Origin: Anaerolineaceae bacterium
GTDB taxonomy: Bacteria > Chloroflexota > Anaerolineae > Anaerolineales > Anaerolineaceae
Length of the DNA: 19,620 nucleotides
Direction: 5' to 3'
Assembly: GCA_028714615.1 (NCBI GenBank)
Contig: JAQTMA010000060.1
Location: 1 to 19,620, forward strand
Shown: in pieces, positions 6,398 through 14,061 of the stretch
How the letters are laid out: each line of letters starts with the position of its first letter
Numbering within the stretch: the stretch's first letter is position 1
Translations under genes and position numbers: made by a program
Notes under the pieces: model-generated
Told to the model about the DNA's origin: nothing
The model's input: only the letters and a program-made list of their open reading frames with translations
The model's database searches: none

Positions 6398-6530
6398 AAT
6401 ATAATCTGTTTCATTTGAGAAACAGGTATCGCCAGAGGAAGAGCGCTTTCCTGGCAACCGTTGGAAGTCCAATCGCCACACGTAGCATTCGCAAGTTCAC
6501 GGATGCTCCTGTGGCGATTTTGTTTTCAAA
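6398..6530 (+). ncRNA. Structured leader RNA or small RNA of unknown class
   Basis: The leader holds several perfect or near-perfect stems in order: CTGTTTC/GAAACAG (6406-6412 with 6419-6425); GCCAG...CTGGC extended by GGAA/TTTC (6431-6455); TTGG/CCAA (6461-6472 area); and the terminator stem at 6471-6519. ATCGCCA occurs at 6428-6434 and again in the terminator arm (6472-6478), so the 3' arm TGGCGAT could pair with either. That is the logic of an attenuator or riboswitch. I cannot match it to a known class. Confidence 0.5.
6471..6526 (+). terminator. Intrinsic terminator/attenuator before the transfer operon
   Basis: AATCGCCACA (6471-6480) pairs perfectly with TGTGGCGATT (6510-6519), with an inner AGCAT/ATGCT stem (6484-6488 with 6503-6507). 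A T-rich tract, TTTTGTTTT, runs from 6518 to 6526. It stands 18 nt before the first start codon, between promoter and coding region. Confidence 0.6.
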
Positions 6531-6544
6531 TAAAGGCTTGGCAT

Positions 6545-7138
6545 ATGGACACAATCGAGATATCGAAACGCAAGGTTTCCATGTTGTTGATCTTGTTACC
6601 CATTGGGTTACTCGCAGTAGCCATTTTGTGGATCCATCAGAATGGACAATCCTTACCCTTCATCCTTCATTTATCGCCTACATCTTCTACCCTGGCAGCT
6701 AACAGATCCCCTGTCGATCCTGCTCAGGATGCCGCTGTAGCAGGAGCCAAAGCATTTTTTTCAGTAGACACTTCCAAAGGGATGCAGGTCTGGTTGGACG
6801 ACCTCTGCCGGGTCAGCACCCAGCTTGGTTGCTCTGTGGATCAGAACCTGATTATCCCGGGTTTATGGACTTCTCTCGAAACAACCAGGGTCATTACCAC
6901 CGCAACCGCGCAGGCAGAAGAGAGAATATCTTCCGGGGTAGCGTCGACACGGGGGAATGCACCGATGCAGATCTGGAAATTGACGGTTGCCCTCTCAGCT
7001 CCCTGGCCAGTTCAGAAAGAACCTACAACCAGGTTCGAGGCACTGGCGCTGGTTATTCAGGAAGGCAGCGTATGGAAGTTCGAGCGTTTTCTTACCGATC
7101 AAGAAGTCCAGGCTTCCGCTCCCGAGAAGCAGCCATGA
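6545..7138 (+). CDS. Bitopic protein, VirB8/TcpC-like transfer component
   Basis: A 197-residue protein. A short cytoplasmic N-terminus with basic residues is followed by one membrane helix (about 13-32), a Ser/Pro linker, and a soluble domain of about 140 residues. That domain starts with an alpha-helical AAVAGAKAFF segment and ends in strands (FEALALVIQEGSVWKFERFL), a pattern compatible with the NTF2-like fold of VirB8/TcpC conjugation proteins. Two cysteines (88 and 96) could form a disulfide outside the cell. ATG 6545 lies 8 nt after AAAGG (6532-6536); the longer frame from 6461 would translate the terminator. The stop overlaps the next start (ATGA). The family link is structural inference, not a clear sequence match. 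Confidence 0.55.
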   Translation: MDTIEISKRKVSMLLILLPIGLLAVAILWIHQNGQSLPFILHLSPTSSTLAANRSPVDPAQDAAVAGAKAFFSVDTSKGMQVWLDDLCRVSTQLGCSVDQNLIIPGLWTSLETTRVITTATAQAEERISSGVASTRGNAPMQIWKLTVALSAPWPVQKEPTTRFEALALVIQEGSVWKFERFLTDQEVQASAPEKQP

Positions 7139-8496
7139 GGACCAGCCGCTTTTTTCTAGCCATTGTAGGTTTTCTCATCCTGCTGACCATCGTCATTCCT
7201 GTCCATGGTCAGGACAACTCTCCTTGGGGAGAGATCCTGAACCCGGATGGCTCCATTCGCTGGGACCAGCTGACTGACCTGGGCATGACAAAACAACAGG
7301 TGAGCTGGATGGGTCTTGACCTTCCCGGGGGCATTCACATCCCGCTGGATGCCACTTACCACCGCTACCAGACTTCCAGTGGGAATGTCCTGGTTTTACC
7401 CTCGCCCGCTACGTTGTTCTTTATGGCGCTTCATCCCGGCGAGAGCCATCTCAACAATGCCTACTCCATGCTCGGGGATAATGCGGCGGCGCTTGAAATG
7501 CTGGTTGGCCCGTCTCTTTCCAGCGAGCAGCTCGCCCAGATCGCGATCAAAGGCTACACCGATCCACGTCAGTTCTTCCGTGCTGTCATCGATGGTCGCG
7601 AAAATATCTGGTCGATTGTCAATCGGACCTACCTGTTGGAAGTCCTGAGCATGTCCATCGATTCGGGCTACATCGTCCACGCTCTTTTGCTCTACCTGAC
7701 CACCGGTGGGGACTGTGAAGCTATCCCGGGCGGATGCCCGAACTTCCCGGGAGGTCCAGGCAACCCGGGTGGAGGCTGGAACCCAGGCTCCTCCAGCTGC
7801 CCTTCTCCATCGATGACCCAGGCGAAGCCAACACTCCAAATCCAGAAGGTTGCTCCCTCCCATCCTCTGGTAGTAGGACAAGACCCCGGGAAACGCGGTG
7901 CGGACATCGAGGGAGAAGCCACCGTCCCCCCTGTCATCCTGACCTGGTACGAGGAGATCCACGATCCGCTCACCTGCGATGCCATTCCAGATGGAAAAGG
8001 GGGAGGCTGCCCCGGACCCGGGAGCCGGTACAGCGGCGGGTGGTCCTCTGATAAGGAAAACAACCCAAACTGGCAAGTCGGCGGAGGTGAAGTCCACTGC
8101 AACAAACATGTCGAGACGCTTCCCGAACCAATCACATCCGTAAAGGCAAGTGCAGATCTCAGCCCTGCCAGCCGCTATTGGATCCTGACCGATCTGGCCA
8201 GCAAGTACTACCAGGCTTATATCCACCAGGCGACCTTCGAGCTGGTCCCAGGTCTGGGCTATCCAGCGATCGGTTGTGGCAATGACGGAGTATGCAAAGC
8301 CTCCTTCCAGGCTGACCACGTCCCCTTCGCCGACCCGGGCATCTTCAATCTGACCCTGTCGGTCCAAACCGGAGGTGCGATCTTCTATTGGAAAGGGTCC
8401 GATATCCCTATCACCCCACCCAGGGTGCTTGAACAGGAAAACACTTTACAGGTATTTTTGACCCTGGTCACCCTGGTCCCAGGAGGTGGGCAATGA
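7135..8496 (+). CDS. Exported Cys-rich protein of unknown function
   Basis: A 453-residue secreted protein. Residues 1-25 form a signal peptide (basic start, hydrophobic core, VHG just before Q26). The N-terminal domain (26-190) is followed by a Gly/Pro-rich linker (about 190-225, GGPGNPGGGWNPGSSS) and a C-terminal domain. There are eight cysteines, all outside the predicted signal, in patterns such as CEAIPGGCP and CDAIPDGKGGGCP, which look like duplicated units, and GCGNDGVC. This suggests disulfides in an extracellular fold. I do not recognise a family. The start in an ATGA overlap is preferred to the upstream in-frame ATG 6829, which lies inside the previous gene. Position implies a surface part of the transfer or pilus machine. 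Confidence 0.65.
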   Translation: MRTSRFFLAIVGFLILLTIVIPVHGQDNSPWGEILNPDGSIRWDQLTDLGMTKQQVSWMGLDLPGGIHIPLDATYHRYQTSSGNVLVLPSPATLFFMALHPGESHLNNAYSMLGDNAAALEMLVGPSLSSEQLAQIAIKGYTDPRQFFRAVIDGRENIWSIVNRTYLLEVLSMSIDSGYIVHALLLYLTTGGDCEAIPGGCPNFPGGPGNPGGGWNPGSSSCPSPSMTQAKPTLQIQKVAPSHPLVVGQDPGKRGADIEGEATVPPVILTWYEEIHDPLTCDAIPDGKGGGCPGPGSRYSGGWSSDKENNPNWQVGGGEVHCNKHVETLPEPITSVKASADLSPASRYWILTDLASKYYQAYIHQATFELVPGLGYPAIGCGNDGVCKASFQADHVPFADPGIFNLTLSVQTGGAIFYWKGSDIPITPPRVLEQENTLQVFLTLVTLVPGGGQ

Positions 8497-9179
8497 CCAC
8501 CCTGGACCACCTGACCGCCTCGCTCATGGACGTGCCGATCTATACCGTGAACGGTCTCCTGATCCTGGTCTTCTGGTTCACATCCCAGGCGCCGGTCCTG
8601 GCGAGCCTGATGAGCGCTGCACTCATCGCCCTCCTTCCGGATGCAGAGGTGCAGCGGCGGGCTGCCTTTCGTCCTGCTCGGGAGGGAGAGATTACCGAGC
8701 GCTCCATGCCGCGTACTGCGCAGGTGATCACCTTGCTCGTATTTTCCGCCTGGGTCGTCGCCCAGTGGGGGATGGGAGAACCGGTCCCCTGGATCGGAGC
8801 CTGCATGTGGGGAGCAGGGCTCCTGGCAATCCTTGTTCTTCCAGGTCAGCGCTTCAACCTGCTCTGGTACGTCAAAGCCGGAATTGCCATCTATGCCCTG
8901 ACGGTCCTGGGCAGCCGGGTATATCTTACCAATACCACCACCCTCACCCCCGAGCAGTGGGCGGCGCTCGTGGGTTCAACGGAATCGGCTGCCGCGATTT
9001 TAGCCAATACCCGCAGCAACGTCACCACAATCGTTCTGTGGATCCTGTGGCTCGTCGTGCCGTTAGGTTATTTTTCTATGCTCGTTCAACAGATCTTTAT
9101 TAACCCCATGTCCATCGTGAGCCCCCTTGCTGGGGCGCAGGAAGTCATTAAATCTCTCCGGGTCAGGAGAACAGGGTGA
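8493..9179 (+). CDS. Polytopic membrane protein of the transfer operon
   Basis: A 228-residue protein with about five membrane helices (near 18-47, 74-92, 98-114, 123-142 and 180-205), interrupted by an Arg-rich cytoplasmic loop (RRAAFRPAREGEITERS). No recognised motif. It overlaps the previous stop in an ATGA junction. In Gram-positive type IV secretion operons a polytopic VirB6-like protein occurs near the VirB8-like and VirB4 genes, and this fits by topology and place. VirB6 proteins are usually larger, so the assignment is only suggestive. Confidence 0.6.
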   Translation: MTTLDHLTASLMDVPIYTVNGLLILVFWFTSQAPVLASLMSAALIALLPDAEVQRRAAFRPAREGEITERSMPRTAQVITLLVFSAWVVAQWGMGEPVPWIGACMWGAGLLAILVLPGQRFNLLWYVKAGIAIYALTVLGSRVYLTNTTTLTPEQWAALVGSTESAAAILANTRSNVTTIVLWILWLVVPLGYFSMLVQQIFINPMSIVSPLAGAQEVIKSLRVRRTG

Positions 9180-9343
9180 ATAGGGCTGCATATGCAGATT
9201 GTGAAAGCAAGCTTCACGCGCTGGATATGCCGCTCTGTTTTCCGAGAATCACACCTCGGTACAGGCAGCAGAATCGTTGGCAGGGGTCGAACGTTGGCCG
9301 CTCCATATTCACACGTTGGTTGGTTTCTGACACGGAGACTCAC
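9180..9343 (+). other. Intercistronic gap with small palindromes
   Basis: This 164-nt gap has a perfect 12-bp palindrome CTGCATATGCAG (9186-9197), followed by GTGAA/TTCAC (9201-9217). An in-frame GTG at 9176 would extend the next protein through it, but the resulting 56 residues look like translated non-coding DNA. Confidence 0.4.
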
Positions 9344-9565
9344 ATGAACATTTACACGATCGGGAGGCTCGTCTTCCCCTATGTGGTCGGGATCCTGTCC
9401 CTCTCCGCCATTCTCACGGTTCTTTCATTCGGTTGGATGGTCTTCCGGATGGTGACAAGCCTCCGGCATCTGTCCCAACCGTTAGGAGAGGCTCCAGACA
9501 TCACGATCACGATCTTGGAAGAAGATGGATCTTCCACACCTCCCATGCAGGAGACGGGGTGCTAA
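9344..9565 (+). CDS. Small single-TM protein upstream of the VirB4-like ATPase
   Basis: A 73-residue protein. One long hydrophobic segment (about 8-37, VFPYVVGILSLSAILTVLSF) is followed by a short acidic tail (ITITILEEDGSS). ATG 9344 follows CGGAG with good spacing. A GTG at 9176 in the same frame overlaps the previous stop and cannot be ruled out, but its extra residues show no domain. Small membrane proteins of VirB3/PrgI type commonly sit directly before VirB4 genes; this one fits by place and size, not by a recognisable motif. Confidence 0.55.
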   Translation: MNIYTIGRLVFPYVVGILSLSAILTVLSFGWMVFRMVTSLRHLSQPLGEAPDITITILEEDGSSTPPMQETGC

Positions 9566-9584
9566 CCCCATTCAAAACACACGG

Positions 9585-9658
9585 CAGGCGCAGCATGGGC
9601 GCGCCTGTACACTTTAGCGAAATCAATAGATAGGAAGTTCTATCGTTAAGCGATTGAT
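9585..9658 (+). other. Two intercistronic hairpins before the ATPase gene
   Basis: CAGGCGC (9585-9591) pairs with GCGCCTG (9601-9607). Downstream, GATAG/CTATC (9629-9633 with 9640-9644) is nested in ATCAAT/ATTGAT (9622-9627 with 9653-9658). Neither is followed by a T-run, so RNA processing, stability or translation control is likelier than termination. No good promoter was seen in the 120-nt gap. Confidence 0.4.
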
Positions 9659-9691
9659 CGGACTTGTAGATTGGATTGTTGAGCAGTGAGA

Positions 9692-12600
9692 ATGCAACCT
9701 GTTGAAAACGCTTTGAATAGCCTCTGGAAAATCTTCTTGGGAACCCCTCGGGGGACGCCTAATATGAAGGTACCCGATGACTTACAGGTAGAAGCATCTG
9801 GTGTCCGCTTCGTAGAAACCCACGACGAGATGGACTATCTTTGGTACCGACTCAAGCAGCCTGCTCTGCGAGCTCCTGGTAATGCTTTTCGGGTCGTTCG
9901 GCTGCTTCAACTGAAGTTCCTTCCCCTCGAGGCGAGGTCGGACCCGGGACTGCTTCAGAAGATGCGCACGGTACTCCGAGGCCTGTATAGCTCCAGGGTT
10001 AGCTTCGCCTACCTGGCGGCGGGGATCTTCCAGGACCCGGGTCAGCCCATCGGGGTGGTCCAGTGCTACGGGGTGACAGCAACTGCGCCTACCCTGGAGG
10101 AAGCATGCGCCATTTCGGCAAGAGCCCTCTCTTCCCTTCAGGCAGCCATGGCCGGGGCTTACCGCCAAGTCCGGCTGGTTCCGCTGACGGTACGCATTGC
10201 CGAGTGGATTTTCTCTGCCTTCCACGATATGCATCAGGTGATTGTCACCGTAGGGCATCCCGACCCACGTGAAACCGCCCGGGGAGGCAGCCCACAAGTC
10301 CTCACAAATCCCTTGATCCACCCTGGAAGCGTTCCCCAGCAATACACGATCCAACAGAATGAAATCCTTTTTCGAGGGATGAGCGATCTTAAAGAGGAGT
10401 TTTTGTTTCTGGTCCTGACCTCTCCAGTAGCCCTCATAGACCTATCCGAAATGCTCACCGGAATAGCCGAAGACACTTCCACCTGGGCCACATGGCAGAG
10501 TGGAAATCGGGGGGTATCTTTCGGGATCAGTCTCCCTGCTTTTCTATCCGGGTCGCTCGCCAGCTCTGCTTCCCAGGGGTTCAGCACCGCCACTGGCCAG
10601 AGCCACGCCCAGGGAACGGCACAATCCATCAGCCAATCCCATACCGATGGTCAAGCTCACACCCAGGGGATCGCGGCCACCCAGGGTTGGTCCCATTCCA
10701 ACAGCATCTCCCTATCAACCTCAACCGGAGAAGCAACTTCCACTGGCCAGGCGGAAACGAGCGGGCATGCCCAGACAACAGGCTCCGCCGTGACAGAGAG
10801 CTCAGGACAGGCAACAACAGAAGGCTCTGCCAGCATCCACTCGGACAGCTTCAACTGGGGTTTGCGCGGTGGAATACAGCCAGCCGGGGTAGGCATCGGT
10901 GGGAATGTGGGATGGGGATCGGCCGATGGCACATCCGTCTCCCAAGCCGCGACTCAATCCACAGGCCACGCTGAAACCACCAGCCAGGCATCGACAGACA
11001 GCCAATCGTCCACTCTGAGCCAGTTCGCTACGGAAAGCCGTTCCAGTTCCATAGGGCATACCGAGACTTCTTCCGTTTTTGGCAGTACCACCCATTCCGA
11101 GTCGAATACCACCAGCCAGGCCGATACGAAAGGCACGGCTGATACGACCAGCCAAGCCGATGCCACGCAGCAGTCTCAGGGGATCGGACAGGCATTGGTC
11201 CGGGGGGAAGCATCAGGGCTCTCTGTGGGTGCTGCGCCATCCTTCTCAGTCTTCAACAGCTTCCATTGGGAGTACGATCCGGCACAGCTCCTGACCCAAA
11301 TCCTGCGCCAGCAGCAGGCATTACTGACGGTCGCGAGTAAAGAAGGGGCATACTACACTGACTTTTATACATTAGCCCGTACTCCCCAAGGAAAACAGGC
11401 GGTTCTCGGGCTCATCCCCGAAGCTTTCCATGGCACCGAAGACGTTGTGAGTGGGGTTCAGACCAGAGAACTGGGCGAGATCGAGGGAGAATATATTCGC
11501 CTGCACGCTCAAGCCTTCACCCCCTCCACCCGCAGCGAACGTGTGTTGGAGGCGTTCAGCGGTTACATGGATTCGACGCTCTTGACAATGCTGCAGCTGG
11601 CCACCTATACCGCGCCGGGAGTTTTTGAACAGGGGATGGCTCTCACCATCCAGGAATCGACTCCTGACTTCGCCTTTCAGCCTGCCATGCCTGGGGAGGT
11701 GATCCTGGGTCGGCAGTGGTCGAGCGAGACTGGACAGGTAACCCGCACGCCGCTCTGCCTATCACGTGAGCGCCACTTCCACACTGCCTTTGTTGGGGAT
11801 TCGGGCTTTGGGAAAAGCATCGCAGCGGAACGGCTGGCTTTCGAGACCACCCTCGCCTGGCATTTCCGCACCATAATCCTGGATTTCGGTCAGGGCTGGC
11901 GGCGCGCCTTGAATTGGGGAGGACTTGCGGATCGGGTCGACATCCGTCAGCTCTACCCAGGAGCGCCCCGTCCCCTGCGCTGGAACCTGCTCCAGGTGCC
12001 CAGGCGTCTCTTTCCCGGGCGGTACCGGACATTGGTCTCGGAGCTGTTTGCCAACGCCGGTCGGATGGGTCCACGGCAGCTTGGATTCTTGCGCCGGGCA
12101 TTGACCCAGGTCTACATCACCGGAGGTATTCTCACTGCCGACCCTGAGGTCCAGAACCACTCGCACTGGGGAAAGCTGGTCGAAGCGGGGGAGGTCGAAG
12201 TGGTACGCGAGGTGAGAGACCGCAATCGAACCCCTGGCGAAGTCTCCATGGGAACCTATCTGGCTGACCTTGAGCCTGCAGAACTCCAGGCACTGGCGGT
12301 CTGGCGCAGCCAGAAGACAGATGTGCGCTTGTGGGTAGACCGGCTGAAGAGCTACTACGGCGCACTTCCGAAAGGCGACCAGGCCAGCCGGGCATCTCTG
12401 GAAGGAGTGCTTTTAAGGGTGGAGCAGTTCAGTGAAGGCCAAATGGCCTGGCAGTACGGGGCTTCGACCACGAGCCTCCCTGTCGAGGACCTGGGGTTGA
12501 TGGGGCCCAACCACGACCCCTGGGGACTGATGGTCATTGAAGGCGGAGCGGAGATGGACGAGTACCCTAAGGCGGCGCTTCTCTCGCTGCTGGCTTCGAT

Positions 12601-13135
12601 CCTATATTTTGATGGCGTAGTGCGTAGGCGGGAGGCGCTGGCTGGCATTCATTTTCCTCCCATGCAGATCTTTTTTGAGGAGGCCAATAAAGTCCTCACC
12701 GGGGTGAGCGGAAGCGCAGCAGCCGATCAAAACGCCTCTGCTTCCCAAGGGCAACAGGTGAGCGAGATCTTTCAGACCTTCTGGCGGGATGGGCGCAAGT
12801 ACCAGATCTACCTGCACCTGCTGGCCCAGACCGTGAGCGCGCTGCCCCCGGGGATCCTGTCCTCCTGCAACAATGGGTTCTTTTTTCAATCAAAACACCC
12901 CGCCGACCGGGATCTGATCTTAGCCTACATCGGCAAGAGCGAAAAGGGGATTGTCAATACCGAGTACAAGCGCTACCTGGCGCGCATCCCCAAAGAAATG
13001 GCCATCGCCAAACTCGGCTACTCAAGCGATGTCGCGGATCTGGAACCCATGCTGGTCCATCCACTGGCTGTGCCAGGGTCTGAGCCTGCTGAACAAGAAA
13101 TCCTGGACCGCCTGGGGACGAATGGACTTCATTAA
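9692..13135 (+). CDS. VirB4/HerA-type AAA+ ATPase with Ser/Thr-rich insert
   Basis: A large ATPase of about 1147 residues. An N-terminal domain (1-282) is followed by a low-complexity insert (about 283-518) and a VirB4/TraC/HerA-like motor. Walker A is GDSGFGKS at 702-709. A hydrophobic strand ending IEGG (949-952) comes next, then a Walker B-like FFEEA (994-998, Glu in place of the usual Asp), and an AQT motif near 1045, the Gln sensor typical of VirB4. VirB4 proteins power substrate movement or pilus dynamics at the membrane. ATG 9692 is preferred over GTG 9686; neither has a strong ribosome site. The preceding small TM protein and the VirB8-like gene support a type IV secretion role, and cpaB follows after 24 nt. 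HerA-like DNA translocase is the main alternative. Confidence 0.75.
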   Translation: MQPVENALNSLWKIFLGTPRGTPNMKVPDDLQVEASGVRFVETHDEMDYLWYRLKQPALRAPGNAFRVVRLLQLKFLPLEARSDPGLLQKMRTVLRGLYSSRVSFAYLAAGIFQDPGQPIGVVQCYGVTATAPTLEEACAISARALSSLQAAMAGAYRQVRLVPLTVRIAEWIFSAFHDMHQVIVTVGHPDPRETARGGSPQVLTNPLIHPGSVPQQYTIQQNEILFRGMSDLKEEFLFLVLTSPVALIDLSEMLTGIAEDTSTWATWQSGNRGVSFGISLPAFLSGSLASSASQGFSTATGQSHAQGTAQSISQSHTDGQAHTQGIAATQGWSHSNSISLSTSTGEATSTGQAETSGHAQTTGSAVTESSGQATTEGSASIHSDSFNWGLRGGIQPAGVGIGGNVGWGSADGTSVSQAATQSTGHAETTSQASTDSQSSTLSQFATESRSSSIGHTETSSVFGSTTHSESNTTSQADTKGTADTTSQADATQQSQGIGQALVRGEASGLSVGAAPSFSVFNSFHWEYDPAQLLTQILRQQQALLTVASKEGAYYTDFYTLARTPQGKQAVLGLIPEAFHGTEDVVSGVQTRELGEIEGEYIRLHAQAFTPSTRSERVLEAFSGYMDSTLLTMLQLATYTAPGVFEQGMALTIQESTPDFAFQPAMPGEVILGRQWSSETGQVTRTPLCLSRERHFHTAFVGDSGFGKSIAAERLAFETTLAWHFRTIILDFGQGWRRALNWGGLADRVDIRQLYPGAPRPLRWNLLQVPRRLFPGRYRTLVSELFANAGRMGPRQLGFLRRALTQVYITGGILTADPEVQNHSHWGKLVEAGEVEVVREVRDRNRTPGEVSMGTYLADLEPAELQALAVWRSQKTDVRLWVDRLKSYYGALPKGDQASRASLEGVLLRVEQFSEGQMAWQYGASTTSLPVEDLGLMGPNHDPWGLMVIEGGAEMDEYPKAALLSLLASILYFDGVVRRREALAGIHFPPMQIFFEEANKVLTGVSGSAAADQNASASQGQQVSEIFQTFWRDGRKYQIYLHLLAQTVSALPPGILSSCNNGFFFQSKHPADRDLILAYIGKSEKGIVNTEYKRYLARIPKEMAIAKLGYSSDVADLEPMLVHPLAVPGSEPAEQEILDRLGTNGLH
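10537..11245 (+). repeat. Degenerate Ser/Thr/Gly/Gln coding repeats inside the ATPase gene
   Basis: Roughly 235 codons of alternating small and polar residues with recurring words such as TTSQA(S/D)T, TSGHAQTTG, TGHAETTS, QSHTDGQAHT and SGQATTEGS. DNA copies of GCCAGGC and GAAACCAC-like units recur. Two halves flank a Gly-rich centre (GGIQPAGVGIGGNVGWGS). Regular alternation suggests extended beta structure or a flexible glycosylatable stalk. The frame stays open, so it is real coding sequence. Confidence 0.7.
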
Positions 13136-13159
13136 CTAGCAGATGAGGAGGTTTACAAG

Positions 13160-14059
13160 ATGGAAAAACGACGCTCTCCCTGGATCCCGATTGCCCTGGC
13201 GGTTGTGATTGGCATCATGGTGATTGCCTTGCTGAACGGGGTGATCCGACCGGTTTCGATGGTGGTGGCCAAGGCGCCGATTGCTCCGGGGACTCTTCTC
13301 ACGGCAAGCCTCGTAGAAGTTCACACAGTCCCCGCCCAAGCGCGTCCCAGCGGCGCATTTGAACGGGTTGAGGACCTGATCGGGAAGGTGATTGTGGTGG
13401 GACGCGCCCCAGGCGACCCGATTGTTCCTGCAGCGCTCGGAACGACCTCCCAGGCCGGGATCCCAGCCAACCTTCCCGCGGATCATCTGGCTGTGGCAGT
13501 GAATGTAACCATGGCCAGCGGTATAGCCGGATTGCTGAGAGAGGGTCAGACGGTCACAGTGATCGGGATGCTCTCCCCAGATGTGCTCCAAAACCTGGCT
13601 CCCGAAGCAGTGCCTGTCTCCCTGCCCTATACCGCCACCACCGTTGCGGTCGAACCTGGGAAACCGATGCCAACCCCCACAGCCAGTCCTACCCCAGCTC
13701 CTCCACATGCGCCACTGGCCCGCATTGCTCTATCCGGGCTGAAGATCCTGATGGTACCCCAGTCTTTCCGTTATGAAGAGCAGCCAGCTGGGTCCACCCA
13801 GGAGCAGCTATTCGCCAGCGCCCGCACCGTTCAATCTGCCCAAGAGGGGAGCGTGGTGGTTCTTGATGTCCCTGTCAAATCCGTTGAGCTTGTCCCGGGC
13901 ATGCCGGTCAATCCAGCCACGCTTCTGGTTGCGCTGAACCGCTATGGGAGCCTTTACCTGACGCTGGAACCCGCCTCTGGTTTCAAGGCTCCAGATATCC
14001 TCACCCTGAACCTGGCCGACCTGTACAACGCCCTGAACGACCACCGGGAAGGGAAGTAG
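13160..14059 (+). CDS. cpaB: Flp pilus assembly protein CpaB/RcpC
   Basis: A 299-residue protein with one N-terminal membrane helix (about 9-30), then a SAF domain (about 35-110, KAPIAPGTLLTASLV and GKVIVVGRAPGDPI), the hallmark of CpaB/RcpC. A second conserved region has AVAVNVTMASGIAGLLREGQ. A Pro/Thr-rich stretch near 172-188 (PTPTASPTPAPP) interrupts it, and a C-terminal domain follows. It helps Flp pilus assembly on the outer side of the membrane. A GAGGAGG ribosome site precedes ATG 13160, 24 nt after the ATPase stop, so it shares that transcript. In diderms CpaB works with the secretin CpaC; none is encoded next to it here. Confidence 0.85.
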   Translation: MEKRRSPWIPIALAVVIGIMVIALLNGVIRPVSMVVAKAPIAPGTLLTASLVEVHTVPAQARPSGAFERVEDLIGKVIVVGRAPGDPIVPAALGTTSQAGIPANLPADHLAVAVNVTMASGIAGLLREGQTVTVIGMLSPDVLQNLAPEAVPVSLPYTATTVAVEPGKPMPTPTASPTPAPPHAPLARIALSGLKILMVPQSFRYEEQPAGSTQEQLFASARTVQSAQEGSVVVLDVPVKSVELVPGMPVNPATLLVALNRYGSLYLTLEPASGFKAPDILTLNLADLYNALNDHREGK

Positions 14060-14061
14060 TT

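Noticed and set aside
6429..6470. CTGGCAACC in the leader, reminiscent of the SAM-I riboswitch core
   Set aside because: The other conserved SAM-I elements (the AGAGxxGGxGGAGGGA segment and the GGTGC-AATTCC segment) are missing.
7396..8367. A 323-codon open frame on the minus strand
   Set aside because: It lies wholly opposite the exported-protein gene, which has a signal peptide, Cys patterns and coupled junctions. The minus frame has no ribosome site or recognisable domain and is a shadow of GC-rich codons.
8486..9103. A 205-codon plus-strand ORF overlapping the polytopic protein
   Set aside because: Its translation is Arg/Gly/Pro-rich with no domain, typical of an out-of-frame reading of GC-rich coding DNA.
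9176..9343. GTG-initiated 56-residue extension of the small TM protein
   Set aside because: The GTGA overlap is attractive, but the residues look non-coding, the DNA has palindromes, and ATG 9344 has its own ribosome site.
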